Assembly: GCA_030452365.1 (NCBI GenBank)
Contig: JAKDMK010000176.1
Span: 1-5,700 of the forward strand
Direction of reading: 5' to 3'
DNA: 5,700 bases
Origin: Nitrococcus sp.
GTDB taxonomy: Bacteria; Pseudomonadota; Gammaproteobacteria; Nitrococcales; Nitrococcaceae
Part shown: piece after piece, positions 1-5,153 of the stretch
Numbering within the stretch: position 1 is the first letter of the stretch
How the letters are laid out: every line of letters starts with the position of its first letter
Translations under genes and position numbers: made by a program
The notes under the pieces: generated by a model
The model's input: the letters and a program-made list of their open reading frames with translations, nothing else
Told to the model about the DNA's origin: nothing
Database searches by the model: none

Positions 1-80
1 TTCTGCGCGGAGCCGTTAGGCGGAGTCGCAGAATCTAGTCGCTGGATCCTGCGACGCAGCTTCGCTGCGCGCAGGATGAC
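1..80. repeat. Paired hairpin intergenic repeat
   Basis: Two palindromes lie side by side. TTCTGCG (1-7) pairs with CGCAGAA (27-33). ATCCTGCG (46-53) pairs with CGCAGGAT (70-77) and encloses a second perfect stem, CGCAGC (55-60) with GCTGCG (64-69) around a TTC loop, so the whole second hairpin has 14 base pairs with a single A bulge at 54. The layout resembles the short palindromic repeats scattered between genes in many Proteobacteria. It could also stop transcription from a gene left of the window, but no U-tract follows, so a repeat is the better reading. Confidence 0.6.
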
Positions 81-438
81 GAGGGTTGAGTATTTACCCG
101 GAGCCTTCAAATGAATTAGAGTCTCCAGCCCATGGCGCCGACTTTATGTTATTTTGGATCTAAATATTATTCAATATAACGTGACATTAGCTCATCTGCA
201 ATCTCCGCTATTCGGCATCGCCAGTATGCGCCACGCGAATTTCACCATCGCCGCGGGCAACGCCTGCTGATCGAGTGCCAGCCGCTCGCCACGCGGCATG
301 CGTTGTGGCGGTACGGCTCGCTAGGTACAGCCTTCGTTGCTGGGCACAACGGTCCAGAGGCCGGCTGCCCGCGGAGAAACTCGACCGCCGGTGCCATCTG
401 CGGGTAATCTAAAAGCACGTAGGTAGTGGAAAAATGCA
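81..438. other. Gene-free stretch before the EAL-HDOD gene
   Basis: No convincing gene is seen. The part at about 141-187 is AT-rich and has a weak promoter-like pair, TTGGAT (154-159) and TATAAC (175-180), with a short 15-base spacer and about 250 bases of leader before the next start codon. The part at about 190-420 is GC-rich. A 35-codon minus-strand frame (299 to 192) has GC-rich third positions and could be a decayed gene end, but it matches nothing I recognise. Confidence 0.4.
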
Positions 439-1653
439 GTGAGCGTCGATCTATTCATCGGTCGTCAGCCCATCGTCGATCGTAGCCAGAGGGTGGTTGC
501 CTATGAGCTGCTCTACCGGGCCGGCGACGAAAATCGCGCCCGCTTCGACGATCGCGATCTGGCAAGCTCTCAGGTCCTAGTGAGCACATTCATGGAGCTC
601 GGACTGGAACAGATTGTCGGCAGTCAGCGGGCATTCATCAACCTGACCCGCCCCTTTCTCACCGGCAGCATCATCCTGCCCATGAGTCCTGAGCAAGTGG
701 CGCTGGAGGTGTCGGAGGATATCGATCCCGACGCTGAGGTGGTTGCGGGACTGCACCGCTATCGCAAAGACGGCTTCCGCATCGTGCTGGACAACTTCGC
801 CTGGCGCCCTGGCACCGAACCGCTACTGGCGCTCGCGGATATCGTCAAGCTGGACGTGCTGGCGTTGCCGCCCGAGGCGCTCGAGGCCTACGTGCGCCGC
901 CTGCGTGCGCGCGGCCTCGAGGTGGTGGCCGTCCGGGTTGAGACTGCGGAGATGTTCGAGCGCTGCCTGGCGCTCGGCTGCGAGTACTTCCAGGGCTACT
1001 TTATCTGTCGCCCCAATGTGGTCCGCGGGCGCTCCCTCCCGGCCGATCGAGCCAGGGTGGTCAATCTCCTGGCGCACATTGAAGATCCGGCGCTATCACT
1101 GGACGAGCTGGAGCGGTTGATCGTACAGGATGTCACTCTGTCCTATCGGCTGCTGCGCTATGTCAACTGCGCCACTTTCGCGCGGCGCCGGGAGATCAAT
1201 TCGATGCAGGAGGCGATTGTGCTGCTCGGTAGGCGCACCATCCGCGACTGGGCCTCGTTGATGCTCTACTCCGGCATCGACACGGCCAAACCCCCGGAGC
1301 TGCTGAAGACCGGGCTGATCCGCGCGCGCATGTGCGAGCGCCTCGCGGAGCGCATCGACGGCGTGAATCCGGCAACGGCCTTCACCGCGGGGCTGTTCTC
1401 GACCCTCGACGCGATGCTCGACCAGCCCATGGAGGAGCTGCTTGACAGCGTACCGCTCAGCGTCAACCTAAAGCTGGCGCTGCTCGGCGGGGAGGGACCG
1501 CTGGGTGAGCTGCTGGCGCGGGCGCTGGACTACGAGCGCGCCCAGTGGGACGCCCTGCGCAGCCGCGGCGTCGATGTCTCGGTGCACACGGCTATCTACC
1601 TGGATGCGGTGCGCTGGGCGGAGGAGAACGGCGAGCTGCTGCGACCGCTGTAG
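439..1653 (+). CDS. EAL and HDOD domain signalling protein
   Basis: This 404-residue protein has an N-terminal EAL-like domain (about 4-200) and a C-terminal HDOD domain (about 200-404), the usual length and order for the EAL-HDOD (YuxH/CdgJ-like) family. EAL landmarks are visible but altered: ELLYR (23-27) replaces the EAL signature, INLT (67-70), LEVSED (89-94), VKLD (136-139) and QGYF (185-188) are kept, and DDFG is replaced by LDNF (117-120). Losing the second acidic residue of that motif suggests little or no c-di-GMP phosphodiesterase activity. Relatives act as signalling or motility regulators, and the HDOD part is thought to mediate protein contacts. The start is GTG. The ATG five bases upstream opens only a two-codon frame (ATG CAG TGA, 434-442) that overlaps it. 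The ribosome site is weak (GGTAG near 421). It stands alone with no operon partner in view. Identity is secure; the exact role is inferred. Confidence 0.93.
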   Translation: MSVDLFIGRQPIVDRSQRVVAYELLYRAGDENRARFDDRDLASSQVLVSTFMELGLEQIVGSQRAFINLTRPFLTGSIILPMSPEQVALEVSEDIDPDAEVVAGLHRYRKDGFRIVLDNFAWRPGTEPLLALADIVKLDVLALPPEALEAYVRRLRARGLEVVAVRVETAEMFERCLALGCEYFQGYFICRPNVVRGRSLPADRARVVNLLAHIEDPALSLDELERLIVQDVTLSYRLLRYVNCATFARRREINSMQEAIVLLGRRTIRDWASLMLYSGIDTAKPPELLKTGLIRARMCERLAERIDGVNPATAFTAGLFSTLDAMLDQPMEELLDSVPLSVNLKLALLGGEGPLGELLARALDYERAQWDALRSRGVDVSVHTAIYLDAVRWAEENGELLRPL

Positions 1654-1826
1654 CTCGGCCTGTGGATATTCCGTCCATACATAAGCTGGCGGGCCTATAT
1701 TACCAGCCACCGTGGCGTGCCGTTGCCGATCCGGGCGACAATAACAGCGCGGGATGCAGCAATACCGCGAGGAAAAGCGGGTCCATAAGTGGGTATCCCA
1801 TCCAACCATTAATCCAGTAATGTTGT

Positions 1827-2042
1827 TTGCATTATCACTCAACCATCCCGAATGAAATTGGCTACCGGCCTGACGTGATTGAACGCCAGCTTGCCCGCAA
1901 GGAGCGCAACAAGCTGCGCGCCAGCTACAACCAGGCCGAACACCTGGAAGAGCGTCGCGCGATGATGCAGCAATGGGCGGACATGACAGAGAACATGGCA
2001 AATGGCGGCAAGGTGACGCCCATCAAGCGGCTGCTAAGCTAG
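1827..2042 (+). pseudogene. P4-type tyrosine integrase, C-terminal remnant
   Basis: The frame encodes the tail of a P4-type phage or island integrase. HSTIPNEIGYRPDVIERQLA (residues 4-23) matches the family's conserved 'AST-LNE-G-xPDxIERQLAH' stretch just after the HGFRA motif, and ERRAMMQQWADM follows near residues 42-53, then a natural end at KRLLS. Normal integrases have about 400 residues. Here only the last 68 or so remain, and the catalytic Arg-His-Arg segment and most of the domain, with the DNA-binding arm domain, are missing. The only in-frame start is TTG with no ribosome site, and homology breaks near 1838. Upstream sequence (1654-1826) has no integrase signal in any frame I read. 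It is a scar of an integrated element and is not expected to work. The short stretch between the EAL gene and this remnant holds no gene. Confidence 0.82.
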
Positions 2043-2143
2043 GAATCGTCTGGAACGTAATGGACGGATGTGGATGCCCCGGAGTATCAACTAAGCTATA
2101 CTTCGCAGACTACTACCCCGGTGGCTTCTGGCTGCCGGGCGCG

Positions 2144-2171
2144 GGGCCTCCTCTGGAGGCCCTTGCTTTTT
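2144..2171 (+). terminator. Intrinsic terminator-like hairpin before the NYN gene
   Basis: GGGCCTCC (2144-2151) pairs perfectly with GGAGGCCC (2155-2162) around a TCT loop and is followed by TTGCTTTTT (2163-2171), a classic Rho-independent layout on the plus strand. It follows the integrase remnant by about 100 bases and ends 16 bases before the NYN start codon. It may end transcription from the left, or act as a leader attenuator, because a possible -10 box TATACT (2097-2102) lies upstream. A weak alternative pairing, CCCCG (2116-2120) with CGGGG (2142-2146), would block its first arm. Confidence 0.7.
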
Positions 2172-2187
2172 CCGGGTCCTGAACACC

Positions 2188-2832
2188 ATGCCAAAGCCGC
2201 CTTATCGCACTACCGTCTATGTAGACGGCTTCAATTTCTACTACGGTGCCGTGAAGGGGACTTCGTGGAAATGGCTTGACCCAGCCGCACTGTTCCGGAA
2301 AGTGCTTGGCCCACAGAATACACTGGTCAAGCTGAAGTATTTCACCGCGCGTGTGCAACCAACGGCGAGCGATCCAAACGTGCATGTCCGGCAGGATACC
2401 TACTTGACCGCCTTGCAGACGCATTGCCCGCTGGTGGAGTTGTACTTTGGCCACTTTCTGCGGCATCAAATCGCGATGGAGCATGCGAATCCGCCGCCGC
2501 CGTCTGTTCAGGTCTGGAAGAACGAGGAAAAGGGTTCGGACGTAAATCTTGCGCTGCATGTACTCAACGACGCATGGCAGGATGCCTACGACTGTGCGGT
2601 TGTTGTTTCCAACGACTCCGACTTGGCGGAGTCGCTACGACTGGTTAAGGCCCAGCATAAGAAGCTCATTGGCATAGTGACGCCTGGGGCACGGACACGG
2701 ACGCGCAAGACATCCTGGCGGCTTAGGCAGCACGCGGATTTCGTTAAACCAATCCGTACCTGGATGTTGAAAACGAGTCAGCTTCCTAACCCGATTCCGG
2801 GCACTACGATCCACAAGCCAGCGAATTGGTAA
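2188..2832 (+). CDS. NYN domain (PIN-like, DUF88/LabA-type) protein
   Basis: This is a complete 214-residue protein of the NYN family, whose PIN/FLAP-nuclease-like fold is predicted to cut or bind RNA with metal held by conserved acidic residues. The key motifs are present: VYVDGFNFYYG (10-20, Asp13), EKGSDVNLALH (114-124, Asp118) and VVSNDSDLAESL (139-150, Asp143 and Asp145). A basic stretch near 168-180 may bind nucleic acid. No signal peptide or membrane segment is seen, so it should be cytoplasmic. The ATG at 2188 fits the usual family start, close before the first strand, but no clear Shine-Dalgarno site precedes it and a terminator-like hairpin ends 16 bases upstream. The gene sits alone between two integrase remnants, so it is probably island cargo. 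Substrate and role are unknown. Family call firm, function inferred. Confidence 0.9.
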   Translation: MPKPPYRTTVYVDGFNFYYGAVKGTSWKWLDPAALFRKVLGPQNTLVKLKYFTARVQPTASDPNVHVRQDTYLTALQTHCPLVELYFGHFLRHQIAMEHANPPPPSVQVWKNEEKGSDVNLALHVLNDAWQDAYDCAVVVSNDSDLAESLRLVKAQHKKLIGIVTPGARTRTRKTSWRLRQHADFVKPIRTWMLKTSQLPNPIPGTTIHKPANW

Positions 2833-2973
2833 GCTTTTCTGGGATCATCGTCCAATCAACGAGGGTACCCGATGTGAGCCGATCACAGGTCGCGCCGCTT
2901 GCGCAACGCGCGGATTACCCAAGCGCGGTGACGGGCGGCTCAAGACGAGACACACATACGACCGAAACCTGCG
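2833..2973. other. Short gap between the NYN gene and second integrase tail
   Basis: No gene is visible. The stretch has a perfect inverted repeat TGTGA (2873-2877) and TCACA (2883-2887) with a five-base spacer, one base shorter than a CRP site, and a GGGTACCC palindrome at 2863-2870. No terminator with a T-run follows the NYN stop codon. Confidence 0.35.
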
Positions 2974-3124
2974 CAACGACAGGTGAGCGAGGCACGTAAG
3001 CTTCGCCGCGCCATTCGATTCGTTATTCCTCAAGGAACGCCGCGCGATGATGCAGCAAAGGGCGAGCTACCTCGACAAGCTAAAGGGTGGGGCAGAAGTG
3101 GTTCCGCTTCCGCGACGCGCCTGA
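2974..3124 (+). pseudogene. Second P4-type integrase, C-terminal frameshifted remnant
   Basis: From 3035 the frame reads ERRAMMQQRASYLDKLKGG and then AEVVPLPRRA with a TGA at 3122-3124, the standard end of a P4-type integrase. The preceding frame is closed by TGA at 2984-2986. A related signal appears in the neighbouring frame just upstream (RQVSEARKLRRA, 2977-3012), which resembles the family's IERQLAHAERNKVRAAY segment, so one frameshift probably lies between about 3012 and 3030. The ERRAMMQQ DNA (3035-3058) is nearly the same as in the first remnant (1950-1973), but the following residues differ, so this is a different integrase and not a simple duplicate. No start codon, catalytic residues or ribosome site remain. 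The upstream frameshift reading is less certain than the tail itself. Confidence 0.68.
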
Positions 3125-3130
3125 CAGTTT

Positions 3131-3496
3131 TTAGGGAGCCCCTTGGGGCAGTTGGGTGCGGGCCGCGAGCACAGGAAAGCGGAAGACGCAAAGCGGCTGA
3201 ATTTGACCGACGCGCGCTTGGAGGTCCGGTATCTCGTCCTCCAGCTCCTCGGTGAGGCGACGGGTAATCTCGCGTCGAAACACGCCTGACTTGGTGCAGG
3301 GATCGAGAAACCGCACCGTGCTGTCCGCCCACAGGTTCTCGCCGCCGTGGTCGGCGGCCCAGGCCTCGGCCAGCGTGTCGAGCATGCGGTTAGCGAACTC
3401 CGGCGGGGTGAACACCTCGTCGTTGGAGAGGTTGGCGATGCAGGTCAGCACATCCGGGTTGCGACCGCGCAGGGTGAACCCGACTTGTTCGGTCAT
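3131..3496 (-). pseudogene. Eco57I-like DNA methylase, N-terminal fragment
   Basis: The first 96 residues or so match the start of a large restriction-modification methylase of the Eco57I type found in multi-gene clusters. Visible marks are SNDEVFTPPEFANRMLDTL (24-42), the cofactor-binding region, and FLDPCTKSGVF (63-73), a motif I variant for S-adenosylmethionine. Relatives have about 500-600 residues with an NPPY motif IV further on. Here the frame leaves the family after about residue 97 (near 3208) and ends at residue 121 with unrelated sequence. The catalytic motif and target-recognition part are gone, so it should be inactive. An Arg (VFRREI, residue 74) stands where I expect Leu. Its ATG overlaps the TGA of the DUF559 frame (ATGA, 3496-3493). 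It lies downstream in the minus-strand defence operon. The truncation joins it to the integrase scar. Confidence 0.8.
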
Positions 3497-3999
3497 TTGC
3501 TACCGTCTGAGTGTTGGGTGGAAGAATGCTTCTTACCCCTCTCCCCAACCCCTCTCCCACAAGGGGAGAGGGGCTTTGTATCTGTGACCAATTTTTCACC
3601 GTCTGAGTGTTGAACGGAAGCACGCTTTTCACCCCTCTCCCCTTGCGGGAGAGGGGTTGGGGGAGAGGGGGGATTCGCCACTGCATGCATGATCGTCGCC
3701 AGAACGCCCTCCAGATTGCCCATGATCTCGTTATTCCAGAACCGCAGCACCGTGAACCCCTGCGCACGCAGCCAGTTATCCCGTTGTTCGTCATGCGGCG
3801 CATCATTGTGCTGCCCGCCATCGGCTTCGACGATCAGGCGTGCGCCGAAATGCGCGAAATCAACTACGTAGGGGCCAATCGGTTGTTGGCGTCTGAATTT
3901 CTCGCCATTGAGCCGATGTGCCCGCAAATGTCGCCACAACCTGTTTTCACTTTCCGTCATGTGTCTTCGCAAGTGCTTGGCGAATTCACGTTGTTCCAT
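3493..3999 (-). CDS. DUF559 endonuclease-like protein with repeat-derived tail
   Basis: From ATG 3999 this gives 168 residues. Residues 1-108 form a complete DUF559 domain, a small PD-(D/E)XK-like fold related to very-short-patch repair (Vsr-type) nucleases: TESENRLWRHLR (15-26), KFRRQQPIGPYVVDF (34-48, Asp47), RLIVEADGGQH (54-64, Glu58, Asp60, His64) and GFTVLRFWNNE (81-91). It probably cuts or binds DNA, but no substrate is known for most members. Residues 109-168 are low-complexity and are translated palindrome and tandem-repeat sequence (PLPQGERG, SPCGRGVGERG), so the natural end is probably near 108 and the tail came from repeat insertion. An upstream GTG (4044) would add 15 residues read from a palindrome, so the ATG with GGGAGAGGGG before it is preferred. 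Its stop overlaps the start of the next methylase by four bases. It lies inside the defence operon but interrupts KilA-N homology. Confidence 0.85.
   Translation of the reverse strand: MEQREFAKHLRRHMTESENRLWRHLRAHRLNGEKFRRQQPIGPYVVDFAHFGARLIVEADGGQHNDAPHDEQRDNWLRAQGFTVLRFWNNEIMGNLEGVLATIMHAVANPPSPPTPLPQGERGEKRASVQHSDGEKLVTDTKPLSPCGRGVGERGKKHSSTQHSDGSK
3502..3642. repeat. 96-base tandem direct repeat (two partial copies)
   Basis: The block at 3502-3546 recurs at 3598-3642. It begins with the identical ACCGTCTGAGTGTTG, then shares GGAAG, a GCTT core and ACCCCTCTCCCC. The period is 96 bases, exactly 32 codons, so the minus-strand DUF559 frame stays open through both copies and encodes QHSDGEK and QHSDGSK. 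It overlaps two palindromes. Confidence 0.75.
3537..3573. repeat. GC-rich palindrome, copy A
   Basis: CCCCTCTCCC (3549-3558) pairs with GGGAGAGGGG (3564-3573) around ACAAG, and a second CCCCTCTCCCC half-copy precedes it (3537 onward). It has the same orientation as the copy at 4002-4026. It is part of an extragenic palindrome family common in Proteobacteria, here read through by the DUF559 frame. Confidence 0.8.
3632..3672. repeat. GC-rich palindrome, copy B (inverted)
   Basis: CCCCTCTCCC (3632-3641) pairs with GGGAGAGGGG (3647-3656) around CTTGC, followed by a second GGGGGAGAGGGGGG block (3659-3672). This is the reverse complement layout of copy A, so A and B together could fold into one large cruciform or BIME-like pair across about 135 bases. 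Confidence 0.8.
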
Positions 4000-4001
4000 T
4001 A

Positions 4002-4026
4002 CCCCTCTCCCGCAAGGGGAGAGGGG
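4002..4026. repeat. GC-rich palindrome, copy C
   Basis: CCCCTCTCCC (4002-4011) pairs with GGGAGAGGGG (4017-4026) around GCAAG. It lies at the boundary between KilA-N homology and the DUF559 gene, and on the minus strand its GGGAGAGGGG (4011-4002) ends two bases before the DUF559 ATG (3999), so it doubles as the purine-rich ribosome site. A strong stem at this place could limit translation. Confidence 0.8.
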
Positions 4027-4028
4027 CT

Positions 4029-4395
4029 TTGCATCGAGATCCACACTTTGAAGCCCATCCTAAGAGATGTCCTTGTGGGCGTAGGTGCCGCCGTAGCGTC
4101 CGGCCTTGGCGACGAGCGCGATAGCGTTAGTCTGGGCCACCCATTCCTTGACGCTGAGCTTGTAGTTATTGAGGCCCGCCTGACTTCTAATTGTGGCGAA
4201 TCTGCCATAATTAAAATTCGGATTGTGTACCTGCTTCCAGATACCAAGAAATTCCACGGTGCTGCGATTGCGTAGCCAGTCGGAGATGAAAAAGTCCCCG
4301 TCCTTGGCCTTGAGCATGTCTGTAAGCGAGATGAAATCCTTGTCGTCTTCGGAATAGACCGTGATGGATGTGCCCTGCACAGTGATTTTCGCCAT
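4029..4395 (-). pseudogene. KilA-N domain protein, frameshifted and truncated
   Basis: From ATG 4395 the open frame gives 111 residues to TAG at 4060. It matches the KilA-N proteins found between methylase genes in restriction-modification-like clusters: FISLTDMLKAKDGDFFISDW (21-40), RSTVEFLGIWKQVHNPNF (44-61), SQAGLNNYKLSVKEW (71-85) and AGRYGGTYAHKDI (98-110). KilA-N is a DNA-binding domain shared by phage, viral and bacterial proteins. Members I know run well beyond 200 residues. After KDI the frame is lost, but the neighbouring frame reads GFKVWISMQ (4054-4030), the expected continuation, so a frameshift lies at about 4055-4068. Homology then ends at the palindrome. The upstream ATG at 4401 (MTMAKI) is less likely because its Shine-Dalgarno site would be only one base away. 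The remnant might still bind DNA, but it is probably inactive. Confidence 0.82.
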
Positions 4396-4397
4396 GG

Positions 4398-5153
4398 TCA
4401 TTCTCCTTTGATGCCAGCCAGCTCACTCACCGTCATCGGCGGCCAGATTTTTGTCGGGGTAAAAATCTCGTGCTTGCCGAGTTGGGCAAAAAGCGAGCCC
4501 TCGGCGCTGAAGGCCGACGAGCCGATGAGTACGTCGAAGCGGAAGTCGCGCCGCTGAAATTTGCCCTTGCCGAGGTAACCCCACTCGGCGAAGGTGATCG
4601 GCTGGCCTGTGTGGTTGCGCATCGTCAGCGCGTCGCCGTGCACGAGATTTTGCGACAGTACCCAAGACGCGGCGCGATAAAGCTCGTCCGACGCATCCAG
4701 GTTCAGGTACTCGGCGAGTATCTCCAGCATGTTGGCGCGGCACTCGGCGATGTTATCCACCAGCAGCTCGATACCGTACACGCACATCAGCGCGAGCAGC
4801 GCGTAGTGACTACGCTCGAACTGAGACCTGCCGTACTTGCGTTCCACGGCGGCGAGCTTTCGCCGCAGGATCTCCACGAGGAAGTTGCCGCTTCCGCAGG
4901 CCGGTTCCAGGAAGCGCGCGTCGATACGCTCCGTCTCGCCCTTCACTAGATCGAGCATCGCATCGACCAACCACGCCGGTGTGAAGACCTCCCCGTGGTC
5001 GGCGACACGTTGTTTTGACTTCACCAGATACCTGGAGCCATTACGGTCTGAAGTAGACCCTTTCTCGCCATCGGGCATTTGCTGTTCGCATAGCAGGCGA
5101 CTCACACGAGGTGCAGCCGCCTTTTTCTTACTCGCGATCTTTTTCGTCGCCAT
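4398..5153 (-). CDS. N6-adenine-type DNA methyltransferase subunit of an RM-like system
   Basis: From ATG 5153 the product has 251 residues. A Lys/Ala-rich head (MATKKIASKKKAAA) is followed by the methylase core: GEVFTPAWLVDAMLDLV (54-70), motif I FLEPACGSGNFLVEIL (81-96) for S-adenosylmethionine, YGIELLVDNIAECRANMLEI (126-145), then LVHGDALTM (170-178). Where a motif IV NPPY/NPPF would follow FDVLIG, the sequence reads SSAF (212-215). The end, GKHEIFTPTKIWPPMTVSEL, agrees with relatives of this cluster type that I recall, so the protein seems full length. Without NPPY it probably needs a partner, such as the Eco57I-like methylase downstream, or has a regulatory or recognition role. An earlier ATG (5210) would overlap the regulator gene by 83 bases; ATG 5153 overlaps it by 26 and fits relatives better. 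Family call firm, activity uncertain. Confidence 0.87.
   Translation of the reverse strand: MATKKIASKKKAAAPRVSRLLCEQQMPDGEKGSTSDRNGSRYLVKSKQRVADHGEVFTPAWLVDAMLDLVKGETERIDARFLEPACGSGNFLVEILRRKLAAVERKYGRSQFERSHYALLALMCVYGIELLVDNIAECRANMLEILAEYLNLDASDELYRAASWVLSQNLVHGDALTMRNHTGQPITFAEWGYLGKGKFQRRDFRFDVLIGSSAFSAEGSLFAQLGKHEIFTPTKIWPPMTVSELAGIKGE
4403..4408 (-). promoter_or_regulatory. Ribosome binding site deciding the KilA-N start
   Basis: AAGGAG on the minus strand ends seven bases before ATG 4395 and only one base before ATG 4401, so it favours the second ATG. The site lies inside the last codons of the upstream methylase, whose TGA (4400-4398) comes two bases before the KilA-N ATG. This points to coupled translation in one operon. 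Confidence 0.75.

Larger units (their letters stand above)
3497..4028. mobile_element. Possible palindrome-bounded DUF559 cassette
   Basis: The DUF559 gene is bracketed by copies of one GC-rich palindrome: one upstream of its start (4002-4026) and two downstream (3549-3573 and 3632-3656). KilA-N homology stops at the right edge (about 4029), and the next methylase ATG begins at the left edge (3496). This placement suggests that the unit moved in as a block and removed or replaced the KilA-N 3' part. No transposase is encoded and no target duplication was identified, so mobility is an inference. The alternative is independent spread of palindromes around a resident gene. Confidence 0.35.

Noticed and set aside
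192..299. A 35-codon minus-strand frame with coding-like third positions
   Set aside because: It has no ribosome site, no recognised family and is too short to support as a gene.
1654..1826. A tRNA or att site next to the first integrase tail
   Set aside because: No tRNA-like cloverleaf or matching direct repeat near the second tail could be seen by eye.
1468..2001. A 177-codon minus-strand open frame
   Set aside because: It lies antisense to the EAL-HDOD end and the integrase tail, both with clear family matches, and its own product resembles nothing known.
2113..2559. A 148-codon minus-strand open frame
   Set aside because: It is antisense to the NYN gene, whose conserved motifs fix the true frame.
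2873..2887. CRP-like palindrome TGTGA/TCACA
   Set aside because: The spacer is five bases instead of six and no intact gene with a fitting promoter follows, so it is probably chance.
3502..3642. Possible CRISPR-like direct repeats
   Set aside because: There are only two copies, the period is 96 bases, and the repeats diverge and contain extragenic palindromes, so this is not an array.
3390..3821. A 143-codon minus-strand frame offset from DUF559
   Set aside because: It overlaps the DUF559 domain and the methylase start in the wrong frame and is mostly repeat translation.
3607..4275. A 222-codon plus-strand open frame
   Set aside because: It is antisense to DUF559 and KilA-N and runs through the palindromes; the minus-strand products carry the recognisable domains.
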